Shown one piece after another: positions 22,797-29,658 of a DNA stretch of 52,918 bases; positions within the stretch are counted from its first letter, which is position 1, and every line of letters begins with the position of its first letter. The DNA is from JBFIHF01 sp964411125 (GTDB lineage: Bacteria > Myxococcota_A > Bradymonadia > Bradymonadales > Bradymonadaceae), in contig CAYPJU010000040.1 in the NCBI GenBank assembly GCA_964411125.1, forward strand, positions 1 through 52,918. Reading direction: 5' to 3'. Position numbers and translations under genes: made by a program. The notes under the pieces are model-generated. The model had not been told where the DNA came from. It did not search any database and saw only the letters and a program-made list of their open reading frames with translations.

Positions 22797-24332
22797 ATGA
22801 TGAACCGAACGCTCTTGATACTCGTCTTGATGCTCTTCTCCTCGTCGGTCCTCGCCCAGACCAACGGCGGGGATGCGCCGGGAGCCGAAGAGCCGGTGCC
22901 CGAGGAGGTAGTCGCCGACCTGACCGGCGACGCAGTTCGCGACGTCATCGCGCGCATCCCGGAGCTGTCCGCCGTGCAGGTCGAGCAGGGAGCGGGCGTG
23001 GTGACTCTCACCGGGTCCGTGGCGCGGACCGAGATGCGATCCGCGGCGGAGACGCTCGCCTCGAAGATCGACGGCGTGCTCTGGGTCGACAACAGAATCC
23101 GAGTGACCGACGGCACCGAGGAAGGCGAGGCGGAGGACGATCCAAACGCTGCAGACGCCGCCATAAGGGAACGTATCGAAAGCGTTTTCTCGAACGTTCC
23201 CGACCTGCAGAACGTCACGGTGTCGGTGCGCTCCGGGGTGGTGCGCCTGCAAGGGAGCGTGCTCTCCGAGAGCGCGCTGACGAAGGCCGAAGAGCTGGCA
23301 CGTTCCACCGACGGCGTCGTCTACGTCGACAACGATCTGGAGGAGGCACGGGACGTCCAAGAGCGTATCTCGCCGGCGCTCAAGAAGGCGCGCGAAGTCT
23401 TGTCGGACTTCATCGCGACGCTCCCCCTCTTCGCCGTAGCCATCGTCATCCTCTTCGTATTTTCGGTGATCGCGCGGCTCGTGTCGCAGAGCGGTTGGCT
23501 CTTCCGGCGCCTGGACGACAAGCCGCTGATTCAGGGGATCGTCCGGCAGCTCGTCTGGGTGGTGATTCTGGGCGCGGGCGTCGTCCTGATCCTGGAGCTC
23601 TTCTCGCTGACGGCCCTCGTCAGCGCCGTCCTGGGGACGGCGGGGGTGGCCGGTCTCGCCATCGGTTTCGCGTTCAAGGACATCGTCGAAAACTACCTGG
23701 CGAGCCTGATGCTCAGCGTCCGGCAGCCCTTCGCGAAGAACGACATCGTCAAGATCGACGATCAGATGGGGAAGGTCGTCCGTCTGTCGACGCGTGACAC
23801 GGTGCTGATGACGCTCGACGGCAACCACCTGCGGTTGCCGAACGCGATGGTGTTCAAGGCGATCATCCTCAACTACAGCCGGAACCCGCTGCGTAGGTTC
23901 GACTTCGTCGTCGGCGTCGGGGTGGGCGAGGACCTCGCCGAGACGATGACGCTGGGGCTCGAGACGGTGAAGGAGACCAAAGGCATCCTCGACGATCCGA
24001 AGGCGTTCGTCGTGGTGGAAGCGCTCGGTGACTTCACCGTCGATCTGCATTTCTACGCGTGGGTGAACCAGAGCGAGACGGACTTCATGGCGGCGAAGAG
24101 CTCGGCGATCCGTCGCGTGAAGGAAGTGTTCGACGATGCGGCGATCGACATGCCGGAGCCGACGCAACGCATCCTGCACACGACGTGGGAGCCACCGCAG
24201 CCGAAGCCGCGACGGACGACGCCCGTGCACGATGACATCGAGGCGCCGGTCACCGAGCAGATCGACGACCAGATCGAACGGGACCGTCTGGTGAGTGACG
24301 AGCCCGACCTTCTTCGTCCGGACGCGAAGTGA
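22797..24332 (+). CDS. Mechanosensitive channel (MscS family) with two N-terminal BON domains
   Basis: 511 residues. A signal peptide (ending VLAQ) is followed by two BON domains (about 31-93 and 107-170), each with the V.V....GVV.L.GSV......A..LA....GV..VDN pattern that binds phospholipid surfaces. Three membrane helices follow (about 195-300), the last being the pore helix with LGTAGVAGLAIGFAFKDIVENYLASLML, then the MscS beta domain (GDIVKI-like NDIVKIDDQMGKVVRLSTRDTVL) and the cytoplasmic cage. It should open under hypo-osmotic stress. The start is the first of two adjacent ATGs after a weak GGTAGAAG. It overlaps the paraoxonase-like gene by GTGA. Confidence 0.9.
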   Translation: MMNRTLLILVLMLFSSSVLAQTNGGDAPGAEEPVPEEVVADLTGDAVRDVIARIPELSAVQVEQGAGVVTLTGSVARTEMRSAAETLASKIDGVLWVDNRIRVTDGTEEGEAEDDPNAADAAIRERIESVFSNVPDLQNVTVSVRSGVVRLQGSVLSESALTKAEELARSTDGVVYVDNDLEEARDVQERISPALKKAREVLSDFIATLPLFAVAIVILFVFSVIARLVSQSGWLFRRLDDKPLIQGIVRQLVWVVILGAGVVLILELFSLTALVSAVLGTAGVAGLAIGFAFKDIVENYLASLMLSVRQPFAKNDIVKIDDQMGKVVRLSTRDTVLMTLDGNHLRLPNAMVFKAIILNYSRNPLRRFDFVVGVGVGEDLAETMTLGLETVKETKGILDDPKAFVVVEALGDFTVDLHFYAWVNQSETDFMAAKSSAIRRVKEVFDDAAIDMPEPTQRILHTTWEPPQPKPRRTTPVHDDIEAPVTEQIDDQIERDRLVSDEPDLLRPDAK

Positions 24333-25423
24333 AGCGCCTTCTGGTAGCCGGCGGCATCGTCTGCGCCGTGGGGCTGCTGCTCCTGACGATCCACGTGCTC
24401 GACGTGCTCGGGGACGCGGGGGCGTTCGACGGCGAGGTCACCCCCCGCGGCCCCGAACCGGTGCGCGTCATCGACGGGTTCGTCGGCGGGACCGAAGACA
24501 TCGTCTTCCGCTCGGGCCGTCGGGAGCTCTTCGTCTCGTCGGCAGACTTCCGCAATCCCTCCGTTCGCGGGGCCATCTACCTCGTGAGTCCGGGGTCCGA
24601 CGGGCCTCCGCGAGACGTCACCCCGCCGCTCGACTCCCCCTTTGCCCCCCATGGGATCGACCTGTGGGCCGACGCCGAAGGCGAGCGGCTCTTCGTGGTG
24701 AACCACCGGCGAGGGTCGGGCTTCACCCCCTCGGCCGACGAGCTCGGCGAGGCGGTCCACACGATCGAGGTGTTCGACGTCGCGCCGGATGGGGCGTTGA
24801 CCCACGCCGAATCGATCGTCGACCCCGCCCTTCATTCCCCCAACGACGTCGCCGCGACGGGTCGCCGGACCTTCTACGTCACGAACGACCACGGGACCGA
24901 CCCTGGTTTCTTTCGCGCGTTCGAGGACTGGCTGCGCCTCCCGCTCGGGAACGTGGTCCACTACGACGGAGGGCAATTTCGTGTCGCCTGGAGCGGGACC
25001 CGCTACGCGAATGGGATCGCGCATCATCCCGAGGACGGAACGATCCTCGTCGCGGAGACGACGGCAGGAGTCGTGACCATCTTCGAGCCCCGGGAGGACG
25101 GCACGCTCGAGCTGGTCACGCGAGGACCGCACTTCATCGGCGCGGACAATCTGGACGTCGACGCTTCGGGCGCCGTCTGGGTCGGCGCTCACCCGCGGCT
25201 GCTCGACTTCGTGGCCTACGCCGAAGATCCTACGAAAGCTTCGCCGTCCGCCGTGCATCGCTTCTGGGGTCAGGGTGGACGCATGGAGGACGTCTGGATC
25301 GGAACCGGCCGCGATACCTCGGCGTCTTCGGTCGCCGCTCTGGGCGCCGACCACCTCGTCGTCGGCTTCGTCTTCGAGCCGCGCCTGGTCGTCTTCTCGG
25401 CGCGAGATCTGTCGCTCCCCTGA
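24329..25423 (+). CDS. Paraoxonase/arylesterase-like six-bladed beta-propeller
   Basis: 364 residues with an N-terminal membrane anchor (RLLVAGGIVCAVGLLLLTI). The propeller matches vertebrate PON1 at its Ca and active-site residues: Glu56 (GGTEDIVF), His108 (HGIDLW), His126 (VVNHRRG), Asn172 (SPNDV), Asn228 (YANGI), and Asp273-Asn274 (ADNLDVD). This is a closer fit to paraoxonases than to generic SMP-30 lactonases. The likely reaction is lactone or ester hydrolysis at the membrane surface, perhaps of acyl-homoserine lactones or other lactones. The start codon is GTG overlapping the MscS stop, so the two are translated together. Confidence 0.87.
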   Translation: MKRLLVAGGIVCAVGLLLLTIHVLDVLGDAGAFDGEVTPRGPEPVRVIDGFVGGTEDIVFRSGRRELFVSSADFRNPSVRGAIYLVSPGSDGPPRDVTPPLDSPFAPHGIDLWADAEGERLFVVNHRRGSGFTPSADELGEAVHTIEVFDVAPDGALTHAESIVDPALHSPNDVAATGRRTFYVTNDHGTDPGFFRAFEDWLRLPLGNVVHYDGGQFRVAWSGTRYANGIAHHPEDGTILVAETTAGVVTIFEPREDGTLELVTRGPHFIGADNLDVDASGAVWVGAHPRLLDFVAYAEDPTKASPSAVHRFWGQGGRMEDVWIGTGRDTSASSVAALGADHLVVGFVFEPRLVVFSARDLSLP

Positions 25424-25541
25424 GCCGCGGGCGGCGCCCATCGTTTCTGCACAAATTCTCCTCGGCGATTCCGTCGGCCATTCAACCGCTCTGCAAGAGA
25501 GCTGCGTAAGGTTGGTTCGTCGATGCAAAACGGAGGAGAAG

Positions 25542-26360
25542 ATGTCGCAGATTCAAGAGATGGCGATCGTGATGGCATGTGTTGCGCTTACCGGCGTGGC
25601 GGCGAACGAACTGATGGGGAGTAGCGACGGCGTGGCGGAGGTCGCCGCCGTGGAAGTGCCCGAGCCGGTCGAACTCGAGGAGGTGCCGCTCGTCGATGAG
25701 CCTTCGGAGAAAGAGGCGTCCGGCCCGCTCCGGGTGGAGTTCGTGACCTCCGGGTCGCTCGCGGGGCCGAGCGAGGTGTTTGCCCGGCTGGAGGTCGCCC
25801 CCCGAGATCGGGCGGTGCAGGGGGTGGAGTTGGTGCTGGAACCTGCCGCGGGCGTAGCGATCGAAGACATCCTCGACGAGCGCGGAAAGATCGAGGGGCG
25901 CTCTGCCACCATCGCGCTCGGCGATCTGGCGATGCCCACCACAGTCGTCTTGAAGCTCCGCGCGGACGATGCCAGCGGCGAGCTCCAGCCGACCATTCGG
26001 TACCGCGACCCGGCGTCGGGCACGACGTCGATCGATCACGCGGGGAGCTGGTCGGTCTCCGGTGTCTCGCAGAAGGCGGAGGTCCTCGTCGACGTACGGC
26101 GTGCCTACACCGAGCACGCCCTCACCGAGGGGCGCTCGCTGATGGAGGCGGGCGACTACTCCGACGCACTCGAGCTCGTCCGGTCGGCACAGGCGGCGAA
26201 CGTCGAGACTGGAATGTCGATGCGGGTGGCGGGAAAGCTTCGCGTCGAACAACGAGACCTCGAGAGCCTCGAAGGGGAGATTCGCGAGGCGATGAAGCCA
26301 CGAAAGAAGGTCCGTCGCGTCGAGAAAAAGCCGACGATCGAGATCATGAATCTGAACTGA
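25542..26360 (+). CDS. Uncharacterised exported protein with helical C-terminal domain
   Basis: 272 residues. The ATG at 25542 has GGAGGAG upstream; the open frame continues 5' but only through the end of the previous gene. A hydrophobic N-terminus (MAIVMACVALTGVAANELMG) may be a signal or anchor. An acidic Pro/Glu linker, a beta-sandwich-like segment (PLRVEFVTSG...VFARLEVAPRDRAVQGVELVLEP) and a C-terminal helical part (EHALTEGRSLMEAGDYSDALELVRSAQAANVE) that looks like a TPR-type pair follow. The arrangement recalls the C-terminal half of VWA/Vault-type surface proteins without the VWA domain. Function not recognised. Confidence 0.75.
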   Translation: MSQIQEMAIVMACVALTGVAANELMGSSDGVAEVAAVEVPEPVELEEVPLVDEPSEKEASGPLRVEFVTSGSLAGPSEVFARLEVAPRDRAVQGVELVLEPAAGVAIEDILDERGKIEGRSATIALGDLAMPTTVVLKLRADDASGELQPTIRYRDPASGTTSIDHAGSWSVSGVSQKAEVLVDVRRAYTEHALTEGRSLMEAGDYSDALELVRSAQAANVETGMSMRVAGKLRVEQRDLESLEGEIREAMKPRKKVRRVEKKPTIEIMNLN

Positions 26361-26401
26361 AGCCAGCGGGTGCCGAACCGGCCCAACTCACCCCGAGAGG
26401 G

Positions 26402-26429
26402 TTTACCTTTGACCGCATGGCACTATACT
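26402..26429 (+). promoter_or_regulatory. Candidate promoter giving a leaderless PEGA-operon transcript
   Basis: TTTACC (26402-26407), 16 nt, TATACT (26424-26429), then 7 nt to the ATG at 26437. The -10 matches TATAAT at five of six positions. There is no Shine-Dalgarno before the ATG. Confidence 0.5.
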
Positions 26430-26436
26430 CGCGCCC

Positions 26437-27543
26437 ATGCGCACTCTCCTCGTCTTCGTCCTCCTGATCGCGGCTTGTTTCGCGCCCGGGGTGGCTTTTG
26501 CCCAGGACGCACTCCCGGCGGCGATCCTCAACTTCGAGGGTGAGAACGTTCCCGAGGAGATGACGAGCACGCTCAGTTCGATCGTTCGCAACGAAGCGAT
26601 GCAGATCGACAAGTACCGGGTCACCAACCAGTTTCCCATTCGTCTGAGCGAAGTGCTCGCCGTCCTGGGATGCAGCAAAGAGAGCCCCTCGTGCCTGCAG
26701 CAGGTCGCCGAGCACGCCGAGGTTCGTGTGCTCATCTTCGGTGACGTGGAGCAGACGTCCGAGACGTACAAACTGTCGCTCAGCATCTTCGACTCCGAGA
26801 CGGGACGGATGCTCAACACGTTGTCGCGCACCGTCACGGAGACCGAAGATCCGATGGTCTCGTTCCGCAAAGAGATCGAGACGTTCTTCGCCGAGGAGCG
26901 GGGCGAAGCGCGGACGCAGATCCGAATCGGTTCGAACGTCGATGGCGCCGAGGTTCGCATCGACGAGGTCTTCGTCGGGGTCACCCCGATCGAGCGGAAG
27001 GGCCTCCCGGCCGGAAACTACCTCATCGTGGTGAGTCACCCCTCGTACACGAGTTACCGCGAGACGGTGCAGTTGCGCCGCGGCGGCTCGATCGAGCTGT
27101 GGGCGGAGCTGATGCCCGTCTCCGAAGAGGTCGCCGCCACCGCTCCCGCCCCGGAGGCGACGAAGCCCGCACCGGCCGACACCGGGCTCACCGCGACCGA
27201 CACCCGGCGCGACGACGGCCCCCGCTGGGGCCCGATCCTCACTGTCGGGTTCGGGGGCGCCGCCCTCGTCACCTCGGCAGTGTTCGGCATCGCCCTCGAG
27301 TCCGTCGAGCGCACGGTCGAAGAGGAGAGCCGCCAGGGGACCCTCACCGCGGAACGCTACGACGAGCTCAGCCGCCGCGGCCGCAATTTTCAACTCGCCC
27401 ACCACGTGCTCCTCGGCGTAGGCGCAGCGGCGACCGTCGGGGGAATGATCTGGCTCGTGTGGAACGGCGACGACGGCGCCGCCGACCCGGAAGTGTCACT
27501 CGGGGTCTCGCCAGCAGGGCTCGACGCCCGGGTCAGGTGGTAA
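26437..27543 (+). CDS. Exported PEGA-domain protein
   Basis: 368 residues. Signal peptide ends GVAFAQ. Residues 25-150 form an alpha/beta domain with AAILNFEGENVPEEMTSTLSSIVRNEA and CSKESPSCLQQVAEHAEVRVLIFGDVE, the TolB-N/GUN4-like arrangement often seen in Myxococcota where a protein senses or reports variable names; then a PEGA domain (about 165-230: GAEVRIDEVFVGVTPIERKGLPAGNYLIVVSHPSY). An Ala/Pro linker and two C-terminal hydrophobic segments (GPILTVGFGGAALVTSAVFGIAL; VLLGVGAAATVGGMIWLVW) anchor it. It is followed one base later by a receiver-domain gene, and no Shine-Dalgarno is seen at its own start. Confidence 0.85.
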   Translation: MRTLLVFVLLIAACFAPGVAFAQDALPAAILNFEGENVPEEMTSTLSSIVRNEAMQIDKYRVTNQFPIRLSEVLAVLGCSKESPSCLQQVAEHAEVRVLIFGDVEQTSETYKLSLSIFDSETGRMLNTLSRTVTETEDPMVSFRKEIETFFAEERGEARTQIRIGSNVDGAEVRIDEVFVGVTPIERKGLPAGNYLIVVSHPSYTSYRETVQLRRGGSIELWAELMPVSEEVAATAPAPEATKPAPADTGLTATDTRRDDGPRWGPILTVGFGGAALVTSAVFGIALESVERTVEEESRQGTLTAERYDELSRRGRNFQLAHHVLLGVGAAATVGGMIWLVWNGDDGAADPEVSLGVSPAGLDARVRW

Positions 27544-27544
27544 G

Positions 27545-27922
27545 ATGGCACGAGTTCTACTGGTCGACGACGACGCCAACCTGCGGGAGGTCTACGAGAC
27601 GCTCCTCACCGCTCTCGGGCACGACGTGACGACCGTCGCGGACGGGCAGGCCGCCATCCAGTGGCTGCTCGACAACGACCACCCCGACCTCGTCCTGATG
27701 GACATGGAGATGCCGCTGATGAACGGCGTGGAGGCGACGCGAAAGATCCGCGAGCGCGAAGAGCTCCGCGACCTGATGGTCGTACTCCTCACCAGCCACC
27801 AGCAGCCGGAGAACGTCGGCGAAGGGCTCGCCAGCGGTGCCGACGCCTACGTCGTGAAGCCTGCCTCGCCCGAGGACGTCGTCCAGGAATTGCAGCTGAT
27901 CCTCGGGAGTGCCACAGGGTGA
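27545..27922 (+). CDS. Single-domain response regulator (CheY-like receiver)
   Basis: 125-residue receiver domain with no output domain. The acidic pocket is Asp8-Asp9-Asp10, the phosphoacceptor Asp53 (LVLMDMEMP), the switch Thr83 (LLTSH) and Lys105 (VVKPAS), so it should be phosphorylatable. No histidine kinase is in the window. It starts one base after the PEGA gene stop and overlaps the SpoIID gene by GTGA, a coupling that suggests it relays a signal concerning the envelope proteins beside it. Confidence 0.9.
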   Translation: MARVLLVDDDANLREVYETLLTALGHDVTTVADGQAAIQWLLDNDHPDLVLMDMEMPLMNGVEATRKIREREELRDLMVVLLTSHQQPENVGEGLASGADAYVVKPASPEDVVQELQLILGSATG

Positions 27923-29595
27923 GACGTCGCCGTTCGCTGCAGGTAGCCCTCGTCGCTCTGCTCGTCGCGATCACCACGACCGCTGGCTCGCAGACCCGCG
28001 AGCTCACGTCGACCGACCGGTTGGCGCTCCTCTACACCTCCCAGCTCAACTTCACCCGCGAGGGTGATCCGCTCGTCCGCGTGATGATCGTCGACGGCAA
28101 GAAGACGTTCGAGTTCACGCCCGACGAGACGATCCGCGTCCTCCCGATCGGTGAAGGGGGCCCCGAGGTCGAGCTCCCCGGCAAAGTGAAGTACACGGTC
28201 GAGGTCTCCAACACCGACTCTGGAAAGTACCGGCATCTCGTGGTCGTCGACCAGATCCCCGTCGCCGAGCGCGCGCGTGTCCCCGGTGTCGAGAACACGT
28301 GGGCACAGCGCGGATACATCCCGGAGAAGGTCGAGGTCGGCGGCCTCTTCGCGGTCTCCGGCCAGGTCTTCGATTCCCGCGCCATCCTCGTCGGTGTCGC
28401 CGGCACCGACGACCTCGGCAAAGCCCGCAAGATCAAACAGACGCTCGAATCGAAGTTCGGCATCCGTGGCTCGATCCACTCCGAGGCGGTCGAGTATCCC
28501 TCCGCGACGATCGAACTGTCGGGCGGCGGGATCGAGACGAAAGTCCGCGCGCGCGACGTCCTGTGGGTCGGTGCCCGGAGCGGACGCGAACAGAACATCA
28601 CCTACACGGTCCCCGGCGTGCCGCGCTCGTACGGCAAAGGCGAGGAGACCCGCAAGTATACCGGCACGCTCGTCTTCGCCCCCGACAAGGAGGGCAAGCT
28701 CGTCGCGATGGTGAGCCTCGGGGCCGAGCGCCTGTTGCAAGGTGTCGTCCCGGCCGAGATCTTCGCCAGCGCACCGCCGGCCGCGCTGCAGGCCCAGTCG
28801 ATCGCCGCGCGCAACGAGATCTTCTCCGCGATCGGCGTGCGAAACCTCGCCGATCCCTACATGCTGCGCGGTGACGTCATGGATCAGGTCTACGGCGGCA
28901 GCGGCGTCGAAGACTCGCGCACCACGGCCGCCGTCAAGGCGACCCGGGGCAAGGTGATGTTCTACGGCAAGGAGATCGTCCACGCTTTCTACAGCTCGAA
29001 CTCCGGTGGCCACACCGAGTCGAACGAGAACGTCTGGGACATGCAGCCACGCCCCTACCTGCGGGGAAAGGTCGACGCGCCCGGCGGTACGTACCCCGCG
29101 AAGTTCGCCGACGGTGTCGGTGCCGACGAGCTCGACGCCTTCCTCGACGCCGACTATCCCGCCTACAGCAAGACCGCCCCCGTCAGCAGCACGAAGCACT
29201 ACCGTTGGTCGAAGACCGTCGACGCGAGCACCGCCGAAAAGTGGCTCCGCGAGAACGTCGACGACGTCGGCTCGATCCGCGACGTGAAGATCGTGTCGCG
29301 CGGCGTCTCCGGCCGCGTCAAACGTCTCGAGATCGAGGGGACGAAAGGCAAGGCCGTCGTGGAGCGCGAGCTCAACGTCCGCCGCATGTTCGGCGGCCTC
29401 AAGAGCGGCCTCTTCACGATGAAGATCACGAAGTCGCAAGGTAAGGCGACGAAGTTCGCCTTCGAAGGCGCCGGGTTCGGCCACGGCGTCGGGATGTGCC
29501 AGACGGGCGCAACCGGGATGGCCGACCAGGGGAAGAGCGCCGAACAGATCCTCGAGCACTACTACACCGGCATCGACGTCCGAAAGCTCTACTGA
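27919..29595 (+). CDS. SpoIID/LytB-domain protein, probable peptidoglycan lytic enzyme
   Basis: 558 residues from a GTG overlapping the receiver gene. Signal peptide VALVALLVAITTTAGSQ. The N-terminal half is unique (VRVMIVDGKKTFEFTPDETIRV...; SRAILVGVAGTDDLGKARKIKQTLESKFG, an SPOR-like segment). The SpoIID domain spans about 280-555 with LLQGVVPAEIFASAPPAALQAQSIAARNEIFS, where the Glu of VVPAEI is the catalytic acid of SpoIID lytic transglycosylases, then FYSSNSGGHTESNENVW, the SSTKHYRWSKTVDA segment and GFGHGVGMCQTGATGMADQGKSAEQILEHYYTG. It should act on denuded glycan strands in the periplasm. The family is better known from sporulation; myxobacteria-type lineages keep it without endospores. 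Confidence 0.9.
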   Translation: MRRRRSLQVALVALLVAITTTAGSQTRELTSTDRLALLYTSQLNFTREGDPLVRVMIVDGKKTFEFTPDETIRVLPIGEGGPEVELPGKVKYTVEVSNTDSGKYRHLVVVDQIPVAERARVPGVENTWAQRGYIPEKVEVGGLFAVSGQVFDSRAILVGVAGTDDLGKARKIKQTLESKFGIRGSIHSEAVEYPSATIELSGGGIETKVRARDVLWVGARSGREQNITYTVPGVPRSYGKGEETRKYTGTLVFAPDKEGKLVAMVSLGAERLLQGVVPAEIFASAPPAALQAQSIAARNEIFSAIGVRNLADPYMLRGDVMDQVYGGSGVEDSRTTAAVKATRGKVMFYGKEIVHAFYSSNSGGHTESNENVWDMQPRPYLRGKVDAPGGTYPAKFADGVGADELDAFLDADYPAYSKTAPVSSTKHYRWSKTVDASTAEKWLRENVDDVGSIRDVKIVSRGVSGRVKRLEIEGTKGKAVVERELNVRRMFGGLKSGLFTMKITKSQGKATKFAFEGAGFGHGVGMCQTGATGMADQGKSAEQILEHYYTGIDVRKLY

Positions 29596-29658
29596 CGGGC
29601 CGGTCGACCGCGTAACCAGTGGCGCGCAGGCGCCTCTCTGTGCGATGCTGCTCGCACC

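Noticed and set aside
21624..24230. 868-codon extension of the dipeptidase frame
   Set aside because: The part beyond 22685 is antisense to the MscS channel; a strong ribosome site marks the true start at 22685.
26418..26436. Second promoter TTGACC-TATACT before the PEGA gene
   Set aside because: The spacer would be only 9 nt; the TTTACC-16-TATACT reading is acceptable instead.
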